64,000 bases of DNA, from contig OY726572.1 in the NCBI GenBank assembly GCA_963383645.1, positions 23,691,292 to 23,755,291 on the forward strand, written 5' to 3'. This document shows positions 12,754 to 24,408 of the stretch, piece by piece. The position numbers and the translations under genes are program-made. The notes under the pieces were generated by a model, which was not told where the DNA came from, did no database searches, and saw nothing but the letters and a program-made list of their open reading frames with translations. The first letter of the stretch is position 1, and every line of letters starts with the position of its first letter. This stretch comes from Muscardinus avellanarius (Eukaryota; Chordata; Mammalia; Rodentia; Gliridae).

Positions 12754-13304
12754 GTTTACTTCGTCTCTTCTGCTACTTTCTGCTTTCTCCCATTTTCATT
12801 CTATGGTAATCCTGGTAGCTGTAGCTCACTCTTCCTGGAAGGAAATGTGATTCTTGCTTCAGCCCTGTCATTGACTTCTCCTTATGAGGAGTCAACAGAA
12901 CACAGATGCCCACAAATTAGTAAAGATCCCATCATCATGTCAGGTTTATATGACTCGTCCTTATTGCTAAATTTGGCATCTCAGACTTTTCTGAGGCATT
13001 GGATGGGGAGATATAGTTGGCATTAGCAGTTATTACTGATTAGGCAGTTAGTGTGGGCCAGTAATTCACTGAGCACTTTATTTGCTAAAGTTAGGCTTGG
13101 ACAGGTCACACATGGGCCTAAATAAAGAGAAGACAAGCCACGTTTAAAGAATGTGGCTTGAGTCAAAAGTTCAGTGGCTGTGATGTGCTATTTGTTCAGC
13201 AAATTATTACTGAGGCCACATATGTATAGGACAAGGATGAAAGATACAAAAAGTAAAAGTCATTGATACCTACTATGCAAAAGTTTTAGTGACAATAGTT
13301 TGAT

Positions 13305-13480
13305 GTCATCTTATAACAATCTTGTGAAGTTGTATGGTTATTATCCTAATTTTAAAGAGGAGAATGCCAAAGGCCAAGAGGCTTAATTAATTAGATGAGA
13401 TCAAACAACTAGTGCTTCCTGAGCCAATGTTTAAATTTGGGACTATCTGACCCTAAAGCCTCTGCACTTTCAGCCACAGG
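13305..13480 (-). mobile_element. MIR relic
   Basis: AATCTTGTGAAGTTGTATGG, TTTTAAAGAGGAGAATGCC and the TCTGCACTTTCAGCCAC end fit an antisense MIR. Confidence 0.6.
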
Positions 13481-14734
13481 GCTTCTTTAGTTTATGGGCC
13501 AGTAACATCTACTATCCATTTTATTTCAGCAGGTGAAAACTGCTTGCCTGGTCCTCCTGTAGTCCCATTTTCTTTGGATATCAATGCCTTCTACATAACC
13601 ACTAGTCCTGGAGGACCATTTCCAGCCCTTTGCCAGTGGCATGCAAGCTCCCCATGAGGGAAGACACTCGTGTTTTCTGTATTTGCATACTTATTGGGTC
13701 ACGAGGTATCATCAAACCAAGCTGGCCTTTGTCTAAATTCCCACTGGACAGTTTGGTCTCAGTATCAATATTGGAAATGTCAATCTTGTAAATAGCCTTT
13801 TACAGGGAGGAGGGAGCTGAGAACAAAGTTTCTTTCAGAGGAAACTTTAGTGTATGGGAGTGAACATACTCAACATCTTACTTGCTTCCAATTCCCTGAA
13901 GTGGCTTTGAAAGAGAGAGAAATTGCTGGATCAAGGAGAAAAAATTTCTTTGATTCATCTGAATTAATTTCACATCTCCCAGGAGGGAGGGCCCTGGCAT
14001 TACCCTCAAGCTCTTATGCCCTGTGCACAGCCCCACGATCCCCAAGAGCAAAATGTGAGGAGTGCCCACACGTCCTTCATCCCCCTTTTTAATTAAATCC
14101 ATTTGTCCTGGTCTCCTTGAGCCTTTGGGTGTCCATGGATTTGATATTTAACCCACACGTATCTGAAGGAGAAGGTGGCTGGTGCCCAGGCTAAGGACAG
14201 TGCCTTTTTGCTGTGACAGCAGAACTCCAGTTATGAGCTCCAGGGATCAGAGACTGTGAGGTTTGGGTGAAGAGTCTGAAACCTGGCTTCCTACTCACAG
14301 AGCTGTAGCTGACTGGTACCCTCTACCTCACCTTGAGCCCTTTGTCCTCACTTTTCATTAAGGACCAGATGATAATTTGACTATGTTTTAGGAGACTAAT
14401 ACAGAGGCTGCTCCAGATTGTAGGGGTTGTGATTTAGGCTATGAAAGATGGCATTTCCTCTTCAGGTTCACGGATCTATCCCCTTTATAGGAGTGACCCC
14501 TGTCGCCTTGTTGGTCTGAAGCAGGTCAACACCAACCACTGAGTGTTCAGTATGACACAGCAGAGCGTCACGAGAGCTGTGGTGGTGCCGGGCCTTTTTA
14601 GGCAAGCACTGCTTGCTGCAGGCTGACTGCAGGTGGCAGAGTAGTGCTGTCCTGGGGAGACAAGTGGCAGCTGAGCTCTGCAGGGTACTGATCCATTCCA
14701 GGGTCATGCGGGGTTAACCATTTTCCAGCCCAGT

Positions 14735-14800
14735 CCTCTCCATTTAAAGGTGAAGAAAGTGGTAAAGAGTCTTGCTCAAGGTCACAGCGATCATGAGTGA
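14735..14800 (-). mobile_element. MIR relic, partial
   Basis: AAAGGTGAAGAAAGTGGTAA then CTTGCTCAAGGTCACAGCGA is an antisense MIR core. Confidence 0.55.
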
Positions 14801-15157
14801 GACTCCAGATAGAAACCAGGACCTCTGGGAGAAGCTGTTTCCTGAAGAATTTGTCATCCACCTTCATCAACTTTCTCTGGGACCTGACTCAGCAAAGTCA
14901 TGGACTTGGGTTTGGGCCTGGGTGCCTGTCCTGACTCTGATGCCTACCTCACTGGTAGTTAACTTCCTCCCCTTGCAAAAGAACAGGAGTGTGGATCCAT
15001 GATAAGGTCTGTCCTACCTATCTCAACGGGTTTGATGTTAAATAAAGAAAAAATAAATAAAGAAAATGTCAAATGGGGAGAAAGTAAGAAAAAATCTAAG
15101 AAAAAAATGCCATATACTTAGGAATGTGAGTTGCTCAGGTTCTTTTTCTTTTCCTTG

Positions 15158-15366
15158 TGTGTGTGTGGTACTGGGGATTGAACCCAAGGGCATTCTACCT
15201 CTGAGCTACACCCACAGTCTTCTTAATTTTTGTTGTTGTTTAGAAACAGGGCCTTGCTAGGGTGCCGAGAGTCTTGCTAGGTTGCTGAGGCTGGTCTCAA
15301 AACTGTGATCCTCTTGTCTCAGCCTCCCAAGTACTGGGAATACAAGCATGTGCCACCATGTCCAGC
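15158..15366 (-). mobile_element. B1-ID SINE
   Basis: Antisense: a short GT run, GGTACTGGGGATTGAACCC (ID half), and AGTACTGGGAATACAAGCAT (B1 half). It contains an extra internal duplication of GTCTTGCTAGG-type sequence. Confidence 0.9.
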
Positions 15367-15508
15367 TTCTCAGTTTTATTTTTTTTTCTATAGATGATAT
15401 TGGAGGCAGCCAGTCAGGCCAGGTAAGATGCTGGAGACGAGTGTTCAATAGCACCAGATTCCCATGGAGAGCCCTGTGCACCTGGTATCCTGCAGAAAGT
15501 GTACATGT

Positions 15509-15912
<404 letters not shown>

Positions 15913-16500
15913 TTAACATTGAAACGGAACCTTAGGTACTCTTGTTGGAATTCTCAACTGAAGCCCGCAGGATGTTGCCGGAGACTCAGGTGATGGTGGC
16001 CAGGTAAGGTCGTGCACACCTGATCTCTCTCCTTTCCCACCACATGGCTTCTGTGAAGTCCAAGGACCGGGGTGGGGGGACAAGCAGTGGGTAAGCCTGG
16101 AGCTCTATTTGGCTTTATGATATTATTCTGTATTCTCAATATTCTGTATCTGAGGACGATCATTGGGGTATTCAATGAATTTCCTAGAGAAGTACCAAAT
16201 AGTTTTGTCTACAGTCCCAATTTACTTTGTTACCTAAGGGAAATGATTTTTCTTCTACTCAAAAATTTTTAATTGATTTAGATATAATAGGGTTTTCTCC
16301 TTTGGTAAAGACTCTAGTAGTATTATTTGAACAGTAGTACCACATGGAGTGTTAGCTGAGACTCTATGACTTGGTAGACAAAGATCACGTAAAGATCACA
16401 TATAGGATCTTTTTAAAGCAATTGTGTTCTGGAATGAGGATGCCCACACTCCCAAAAGAAGGGAGGTGACTTCATCCCACGTCATAAAAGAGTGGTCTTT

Positions 16501-17275
16501 CTACTTAGAATGGTAATCATCAAGAATGCAGACAATAATAAATGCTGGCAAGGATGTGGGAAATAGGAACCCTTATATACTGTTGGTGGGATTGTACAGC
16601 TTCCATGGAGATCAGTGTAGAGGTTTCTCAGGAAACTGGGAATGGAACTACCATACAACCCAGTGATAGCTTTCCTGGGTATCTTTCCAAAGAAATCGCA
16701 GTCAGAATATTAGAGTGATACATGCATATCCATGTTTATAGCAGCACAATTTACAATAGCCAAATGATGGAACCAGCCTAGGTGTCCATCAACAGATAAA
16801 TGGATGGCAAAACTGTGGTGGAGACACACAATGGGATTTCACTCAGCCATTAAGAAGAAAGAAATGTATCATTTTCAGGAAAATGGATAGAATTAGAGAA
16901 TGTTATGCTAAGTGAGATTAGCTAGTCTCAGAAAGTGAAGGGTTATATATTTTCTATCATTTGTGGAAGCTAGAGAAAAATCGGGAAACAAAAGGGATAA
17001 ATGAGGAGAGAGAGCCTCAGGAGGAGAGTGGAAAGGGATTCGGGGAAAGAGTGGGGAGAGGTAAAAGGAGACGTGATGAAGGAAACTATAAATAATGCTA
17101 TGTACATATATGGAGTTATCCATACTAATCTCAATAATATGCATAGAGACAGGGAGGTAGTAGGATGGGATCTGGAGGAAAACACACCACACGCTGTGTG
17201 CATGAATATTTCTATCACTCTGAACCTCGTTATGATATATAACTATGATATACCAATCAAAGTATATTAAAAAAG
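16501..17275 (+). mobile_element. L1 3' end (ORF2 tail and 3'UTR)
   Basis: Typical L1 ORF2 tail motifs on the plus strand: AATGCTGGCAAGGATGTGG, ACTGTTGGTGGGATTGTA, TTATAGCAGCACAATT and AGGTGTCCATCAACAGATAA. A purine-rich 3'UTR and an A-rich tail follow. Flanks AAAGAGTGGTCTT and AAAGAGTAGTTTT may be a decayed target-site duplication. Confidence 0.85.
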
Positions 17276-17880
17276 GAAAGAGTAGTTTTATGATACCACT
17301 TAATACTTATCTCCTGCAGTTAGGGGAGCACAGAAGGCTACTGTTTATCTGCTACCTAGAAAATCTAGAAAAAGTTTGAACAAGAGGTTGATTAGCTGCT
17401 CTGAGGGCAGAACAAGATGAGATGGCGGTGTAGGATGGCCTGCATTTGCTGGAGCAGTAAATAAATAAATTAAATGAAAGAAAATGCATATGACATAAAT
17501 AAATAAAAAAAAAGAAAAAAAATGGGTGTTGCACATGGTTTAGAGGTGAGCCAAGCATAAGGAAGCCATGTGGGGTCATCTTAGATCTTGCCTAGGAGGG
17601 CTGCGTGGAGGGTTGGACCTACCATAGCAGAAAGAAGTTGCTGGTATCTTGAGATGCTCAAGAGCAGAGGGAGGAGGAAGTGATCATCTATATTAGATAC
17701 ACGGATACTGGGAGGTGAAAGGCTCCCAGAATAGTAGAGGTGACTGGAAGAAAGGTTGATCTCCAAAGAAACCAGTGTTTCTGTGAGAATCAGCAAGTCT
17801 CAAAAGATTTGTCATATCCAGGGAACACAATTCCTGACACCAAAGCAGTCCCAGGCAGGTGAGAACTCCCTTGCTCACTC

Positions 17881-18070
17881 TTTTTTTGTGGTACTGAGGA
17901 TTAAACCCAGGGCATTCTGAGCTACACTCCCAGATCTTTTTATTTTGAAACAGGGTCTTGCTAAGTTGCTGAGGGTTTTGCTTTGTTGCTGTGGCTGGCC
18001 TTAAACTTGCAATCTTCTTGTTTCAGCCTCCTAAGTACTGGTATTACAGGCGTGGGCCACCACACCTACC
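17881..18070 (-). mobile_element. B1-ID SINE
   Basis: Antisense copy with a T-run tail, GTGGTACTGAGGATTAAACC and AGTACTGGTATTACAGGCG. It makes an inverted pair with the plus copy at 18424. Confidence 0.88.
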
Positions 18071-18423
18071 TGCCTCATTCTTCTTATGCTTACAACCTTG
18101 AAGAGTCAGAGGTCAGCAAGATGATAGGAAAGGAAAGCCCGGGTAGAGAACCTGATAATCACTGACCACACATTTTTCTTGATTTCAGGCTGTTCATATG
18201 CAATATGTCTAATGGTGGCGGTAGAGATAAGAGTGGGCAAAAAAGCCCAGACTTTAAAGCAAGATTGAAATTTTGACTGGCTGAGAATTTTGGTTACCAA
18301 ATAAGCTAGTGTTTCATGCTGTGAAGTGCCATTATTTTTTCATCCACTCAGTGTTCAGTAAGGTGATGTACTCCCAATCAAATATTCTTTTTCCTTAAGA
18401 CATTAAGACATGATAAGTTCTAA

Positions 18424-18607
18424 CCAGGCATAGTGGTGCACACCTGTAATCCCAGTACTTGGGAGGCTGAGACAGGAGGAGTGCAGGTTTGAATCCAGCC
18501 TTAACAATTTAGTGCCACCCTCAACAACTTAGTGAGACCCTTTTTAAGAAATAAAGAATAAAATAGGACTGGGGGTGTAGCTCAAAGGTAGAATGCCGTA
18601 GGGTTCA

Positions 18608-18655
<48 letters not shown>
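18424..18655 (+). mobile_element. B1-ID SINE ending in (CA)n
   Basis: B1 head GTGGTGCACACCTGTAATCC and ID half GGGTGTAGCTCAAAGGTAGA, then TTCAATA directly followed by a CA tract (18610-18655). Confidence 0.9.
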
Positions 18656-18658
<3 letters not shown>

Positions 18659-18754
18659 AAGTCCAGACCCTACTGTCTTTCCCTTGGTCCATTTCTCACT
18701 TGCAGATAACATCCCTATGACTTCCAGATTCTGCATCTGAGAGCCAGCCCATGC

Positions 18755-18872
18755 TGTGGTGCTCAGAGTGTGCTCCTCATATCAGTATCTTCAGTTTTTT
18801 TTCTGAGAGCCTGTTAAAATTGCAGAATCTCAGACCTGACCCTCGACCTACCAAATTAGAATCTGCAAAGAA
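18755..18872 (+). mobile_element. MER5-type hAT relic, partial
   Basis: AGCCTGTTAAAATTGCAGAA, TCTCAGACCTGACCC and CAAATTAGAATCTGCAAAG match the middle of MER5-type elements. Confidence 0.55.
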
Positions 18873-19204
18873 GCACTGAGTTAGAGAGTGGCCCCTGGGG
18901 CCTCCCCTCATGCTCCTGTGACTCACCCACTACCTTTCCAGAATCGGAAGCAGCTGCCCTTCACATCAGCACTCATTCTCCAGAGGCTCGTCCCAGCATC
19001 CTCATTTCCTGGCCTGTTGACTATGGCGGAACCGGGAGTTTTTGACCTTAAGATTACTGCTTCGTCTTCTCTGAGCCTCTATTTTGTTACAGGCAAACTT
19101 GTGATTCTAACCATACCTAACCTACCTACTTTAAAAGATGGTTATAAATACTGAGTGAGATAACGACTGTGGAAGTAGAGCCCAGGTGATGTTGTGAACG
19201 GCAT

Positions 19205-19388
19205 GGTAAAACCAGGGGTTTTCAACCTGGGCTGCAAAATAGGAGTCACCTGGGGAGCATTCCAAACTGCTGATGTCTGGCTCCACCCTAGAGATTCCGA
19301 CTTGAGTAGTCTTGGTTAGGTTCCGGGCATCAGAGGCTTTAAAATCCACCCAGGTGATTTTAAAGCGCAGCCTGGGTTGAGACCACTG
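19205..19388 (+). mobile_element. MER5-type hAT relic
   Basis: Starts ACCAGGGGTTTTCAACCTGG and ends TTGAGACCACTGG, with AGTCACCTGGGGAGCATT and TCCACCCAGGTGATTTTAAA inside. The complementary ends are still visible. Confidence 0.65.
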
Positions 19389-20329
19389 GGGAGATGGGGC
19401 TACTTAGCACAGGAAGTAGCCTGGCTCTCTCAGTGAGGGGTTTAATTTCGTCTTGGACTTTAAGGTAGAGGCTATTCTTAATCACGAAAAAAATGGCTTA
19501 AAACGTGCCCACCATGACTAAGGGGTAGAAGGGGTTATTCTTTCATGCGGGGAGGACACAGCCTCGGCGACGGGCCTTTGTGGGGCTGCTATATCAGCTC
19601 CGGGCAGTTCTGAGAACAAGCCAGTGTGAGAGAGACCCCCTGGGCTGAGGGGGGACAGGAGTGACCTAAGCCAGAACTCTTCTCTCCTCACCAGCTTCTT
19701 AATTAGAGAACCGGAGGACCAACATCCTGCAGGTCTTACTTAATATTCCTTATAAATCACTATGTCCAAGCACCGTGGTTCCTAAAGCAGATTGTAGCCA
19801 TCAGTTCCTCTCAAAGATTTCCATTTCCTTTATCCGGCCCTAGGTTACAGAACCACTCTGATAGCACTGTAGGTAGATACTCACACCAAGGACACCTGGT
19901 TTGATCGACCGTGAGGTTTCAGTGCCCAGAATAGGCCAAAAAACACCCCCGGGGTTTGCTCTGAACACTCATTACTATCTGTGTGGCCTATGGGATATGA
20001 AGTCATTTGTTAGCTGACTTGTGATCCTAACCACACCTCACTAGGCACTTACACCTGCTCCAGGACTTACACATAGGCTGTTTCATTTCACAGTCACAGC
20101 CTCCCTTCATGCAGGTATTATTACTCCCATTGTTCAGAGTAAGAATCAGAGGAATGCGTGGGGAACGCCAGTCACCCCTGAGCACCAAGTCCGTATGCTG
20201 TGTACCTGGAGCGCACACTCTTCGCTTTGCTTTTTTACCATACCTGGGGTGTTGTATACATGTGACTACACGTATACATCCTTAATGCTTAATCCCTAAT
20301 GCTTTGCGGATCTCTTGTGAAGATATTCT

Positions 20330-20440
20330 CAAGCACTGTTGCTCAAAACGATCTGCGGGCTAGCATATTCTCATCACCTGGGAGTTTGTTAGAACTTCAG
20401 GGCCTCAGACCGCAGTCCAGCCCTACTGAATTAGTATGCA
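20330..20440 (+). mobile_element. MER5-type hAT relic, partial
   Basis: CTCATCACCTGGGAGTTTGT, TAGAACTTCAGGGCCTCAGA and CCCTACTGAATTAG match the first half of MER5-type elements. Confidence 0.6.
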
Positions 20441-20452
20441 TGTATGCATGAA

Positions 20453-20484
20453 TCTATCTATCTATCCTCTATCATCTATCTATC
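20453..20484. repeat. (TCTA)n microsatellite, interrupted
   Basis: Several TCTA units with a short interruption, adjoining a SINE tail. Confidence 0.85.
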
Positions 20485-20681
20485 TTTGGCCTCAGGGATT
20501 GGACCCATGGATATTCTACTTCTGAGCGACACCTCTAACACTTCATCGTTATTATTATTTTTAATTTTGAGAGAGGGTATTGCTAGGTAGCCCAAGGGGT
20601 CCTGCTAATTTCATGAGGCTGGCTTCGAAACTGTGAACCTCCTGTCTGTCTCCCAAGAACTGAGATTATTGTGCTTGGCTT
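20484..20681 (-). mobile_element. B1-ID SINE, old copy
   Basis: Antisense, diverged: CCTCAGGGATTGGACCCATG, GAGGCTGGCTTCGAAACTG and AACTGAGATTATTGTGC. A (TCTA)n tract sits at its tail (20453-20484). Confidence 0.75.
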
Positions 20682-20789
20682 AGAATTTCTATTTTAACAA
20701 GATCTTATCTGAGAAATACTCTCATAATGGAGGGACTGGGGAGATAGTAGATTTTAAGACATTTACAACCGTTGTTCCTGCCATTTCAC

Positions 20790-20791
<2 letters not shown>

Positions 20792-20828
<37 letters not shown>
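20792..20828. repeat. (GT)n microsatellite
   Basis: About 18 GT units in intron 8, not attached to a recognised SINE. Confidence 0.95.
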
Positions 20829-21750
20829 CACACGGAATCATATATGAATCTGAAATTATCTTTATGGCAAATAACACTTGTTGGAACCTGTAACAATAAA
20901 ATTTTTGACCTTTCTGGACATGTCCTAATAGAGAGAGGTTATAAACGGCAGCTTTTGACTAATAAACTCTTTTATATGCAGACAGCAAGTGATACAAGTG
21001 AAAAGAAACAACACCAGGAGTGCGCCACCAGCAATTACATCTCCTGGCTCCAGCTGGCCCTTTCACAAGGGCCTCTTTTTCCCTGCCTCTCGGTGGGGCC
21101 TGATAGACTTTCCAATTACGAGGGGCCAGTGTTTGTCATTTTATTAATTAAAGTCCTGTATGTAAAGCAGGCACAGCATTGTGGCTAGGCCTAATGCTAT
21201 TATTTCTCTCATGGCCCTTTCCTCCTCCAGAGGTAATTACTGCAATTTTATGTCTAGAATGTGCCCCGCGTTTGTTATGCATATCTCGTGGCAGCTTCAG
21301 AACAGTTTCTTGAACCCATAAGAAAATATCATAATGGAATTTAGGCCGAAAAGAGATTCAGTGGTACCAAATAATGTCCATACTCCAGGCAATACCTTCA
21401 AATGTCGGGAAAGCAATGGTGTGTGTGGGGGGTGGGGAGGAAGGTTGCTATCTTTTTTCAGATTTCTGATGGGCCACAGGAATTTCAAGAATAAAGGAAA
21501 AAGGAAAAACAACAAGAAAAATAGAGATGGATATGCCAAGTTTGTATTTCACTTAAACAGAAACAGGTTTTGGAAGACAGAGATGTGCTGAGACAAGTAT
21601 CCTCAAGGGCCCCTACACTGGGGGTCATTTAGCAGAGACTGGATGACCAGAGTTGGAATTACAGGGCATCCAAGCAAGCTTTAGATGGAGGTCAAATTTC
21701 TTCTCCAACCTCAGAGGCCACAGGGTGTGGTTCTGGGTGTGTGAACTTGT

Positions 21751-21825
21751 TTTGGTGCTGGGGATTGAAGCTAGGGCCTTGCACCTAGGCAATCACTCCA
21801 CCACTGAGCTATACCCCCACAGCCG
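21751..21825 (-). mobile_element. Single ID element
   Basis: Antisense tRNA-Ala-derived ID core: GGTGCTGGGGATTGAAGC, GGGCCTTGCACCTAGGCAA, CCACTGAGCTATACCCCC. No B1 half is attached. Confidence 0.75.
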
Positions 21826-22089
21826 TGGACTTGGTATCTTATTAACTTCAGCTAAGGATATCAGCTCACTGCAAAATCCAGTGTTTTTGTTCACCATCTT
21901 TTAATTCACCTGGAAAAAATAAATACCAACTCTCGAGCTATAAATAGCCTAATGAAAAATCAACTGAACGCAGCAAGAAGCTGGCCAGATGCAGATTTTT
22001 GGATAACAGGCAAATAAAATGTGATGCTGGCAGGCATTTGCAATCATAGAAGCTTAAGAAATGCTGGATTCCTGATACTTTTATTGATG

Positions 22090-22400
22090 TATTATAGTCT
22101 CACATCAAATGTAGTCCACGATGATCGTGACAGACAAATACAAAAATATAAAATTAAGTAAAGACACAAAATGCTTATACAGCATGATACCAAAAGTCTA
22201 TAAACCCTATGTATAATTATGCTCAACTTTTTATCTGCCTGTCTGGAAAGAAATGTGCCAACATGGTAAATCGGGGTTATCTTTGGATAGTAGTATTGTG
22301 GGTAATTTCACTTTTTTTTTTTTTTTTTGCTCATACTTCAGTGTATTTTCCTAATATTCTACAATGAACACAGAACTTTTATCATCAGAAAAAATGCTAT
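22090..22400 (+). mobile_element. Old L1-type 3'UTR relic
   Basis: Contains TTATCTTTGGATAGTAG, a poly(T) run and ATATTCTACAATGAACACAG before ATCAGAAAAAA, the usual ending of L1M-type 3'UTRs. The sequence at 37860-38084 looks like the same type. Confidence 0.45.
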
Positions 22401-22559
22401 ACTCCAAAAGGCAGAAAGGGAGGATTCTGATGTTGGAAAGTAGGAAAAGAGAGTGCTATCTTTTTTCCCTTCTTGGGAGAGGATCAAGTTCTCTCGCCCA
22501 AGCTGAGATCTGAGGAATCCAGGGCAGCCTGGAGCTCCTAAGGGATGGGAAGGCACAGT

Positions 22560-22740
22560 GCTGTGGGCTTTGGGGTCAGAGAGGGGTTGCTTTTACTTAT
22601 TACAGAGTATCCCAGAGCCTCAGTATCTTCATCTGTCAACGGGGGCCAGGAGCACTCTTCTTAGGATCTACTGTAGGGCTTTACTCAGATCATATGAGCC
22701 CAGCGCCCAGCTTAGCAAAGACGCTTGATGAAGCCAGTTT
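22560..22740 (+). mobile_element. MIR relic
   Basis: GGGCTTTGGGGTCAGAGAGG, CCTCAGTATCTTCATCTGTC and GAGCCCAGCGCCCAGCTTAG follow MIR order. Confidence 0.6.
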
Positions 22741-22934
22741 CATTCTCTTGTATTGGAAAGGGTGGTCAGGGAACACTGTGCTAGAGATAAACAGCTCATG
22801 AACCAACAGAACAGGATGATGCTATATTCAAACATTTCAGTCTATATTTTAAATCTTCTGGTTTTTTTTTTTTTTAGTGAATTTCCTTTCCAGTCTTATG
22901 GAAAGTAAAAGGTGACCTTTTTCTCTGAATCACA

Positions 22935-23020
22935 ATGGGATGGTGTGATCTTGGGCAAACAGCCTCCTCCCTGCCTCAGTTTCTCTATGTGTGTTGGAGA
23001 TGACACTGAGGAATAACTCT
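22935..23020 (+). mobile_element. MIR relic, partial
   Basis: GTGATCTTGGGCAAACAGCC and CTGCCTCAGTTTCTCTATGT mark a sense MIR core. Confidence 0.6.
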
Positions 23021-23894
23021 GCACTCCTCTTGCTAGGGAGAGTGACCCACTCTATATACTGAAACTTCAGTAGTTTAATGGACAGTCACTGGAAAGAGCA
23101 TGGACTCAGAGATATGCCAGGGGTCTGCAGGGGCTCAGGCCCCTCCTAGGAGCATTAATCCGCTGATAGCTGGGGAGAATCTGAGCTCTCACCAGGGCGT
23201 GCCTCTGTACATGGGACACATGAATGTGTTCTAATGACCACCAGTGGGAGCTCCAAGGGCTTGTGACTAACATACCACTTTTGAATGGGATCCAAGTGGC
23301 TGCCAAGGACCGGAGAAGGTTTTTTTTTTTTTTCACACCCTAAGCTTGACAGTAATTCTTCATATCCCTCGGTTTCATCATGTAATGGGAGAAGTATTAA
23401 TTTTGAATAGCTGAGAGGTGTTAAATTAATTATGTCCAACTGCAATTACAATTGCTGTTGATTACTGCAGCCCATTAGCATGTACCCTGGCAGAGTTATC
23501 ATACCACCATGAGTATGATATCACCATGAGTACTCATATCACCATGAGTAGCTAGGCTCAGGGCCCTCCCAGCTCTAGAAGCTGGGGGAAGGATTATTTT
23601 GGCTTGGAAATCCCAGCGGGACATTTGTTGGATCCTTGAGACTGAATGAGGAATCTTCTTGCTAGCCTTTATCCTTGAGGGCCTGCACAATTAATTAATT
23701 AGTTATTGATTAAGTTGGCTTATTGGGCACATTCTCCTGGGGCTACTGCTAGTAAAATAATGCCCCAACCTGCCCACACACTGCTAATTGAGAGAGAAAA
23801 TGGAACACAAAATGTCTGCAGCCACGACTTTCTCATGTCTGAGCAAGGCAAGAAGAGAGATAATCATAATAATTGCTGCCATTCATAAAGTATC

Positions 23895-24075
23895 GTGAAG
23901 GTTACAAAGGGTTTTCACATTTTCATCTGATGCTGGTAACAGCCTCACACAGCAAGTAAAAAAAAAAAAAAAAAGCAGGTATTTTTATCTCCAATTAGGG
24001 GATGTGGCTTGCTTGTGGTCGGATGGCTCCTCTCTAAGTGGGGCAGAGCTAGGAATTAAACTCAGGTGACCTAAG
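23895..24075 (-). mobile_element. MIR relic
   Basis: ACAAAGGGTTTTCACATTTT, TATTTTTATCTCCAATTAGG and GCAGAGCTAGGAATTAAACT fit an antisense MIR. A poly(A) run (23958-23974) interrupts it. Confidence 0.6.
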
Positions 24076-24094
24076 TCGAGTCCAGGGATGTTAG

Positions 24095-24295
24095 AGTGTT
24101 TGTGGACTTGGCTTTGGAGTTGGACAGACCTGGTTTAAGTAGTGATTGTGCCACTTACCAGCAGGTTGACCTCAGGCAAAATAGAAAGCTCTCTAAAACC
24201 CGGTATGTGCATCAGTAAAGGGGGGTTATGAGTCCTCACAACTCTGTCTTGATAGTGAGAGAATGAAGATGAAATTCTTAGCATAGTGTCAGGGG
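24095..24295 (+). mobile_element. MIR relic
   Basis: GGACTTGGCTTTGGAGTTGG, GTGCCACTTACCAGCAGGTT and GACCTCAGGCAAAATAG keep MIR head and core order. Confidence 0.65.
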
Positions 24296-24319
24296 ATCAA
24301 TATTTTAAAAATGCATCCT

Positions 24320-24408
24320 TAGGCCAGGGAAGAGCGCAGTGGTGGGGCACTGCGCTGGCCTGTGTGAGGTCCTGGGCTTGATCCTCAGCACTGCAGAACA
24401 AACAGACA
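24320..24408 (+). mobile_element. Single ID element
   Basis: Plus-strand ID core with GTGGGGCACTGCGCTGGCCT and GGTCCTGGGCTTGATCCTCA, then an A-rich tail. The tRNA B box is still visible as GGCTTGATCC. Confidence 0.7.
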
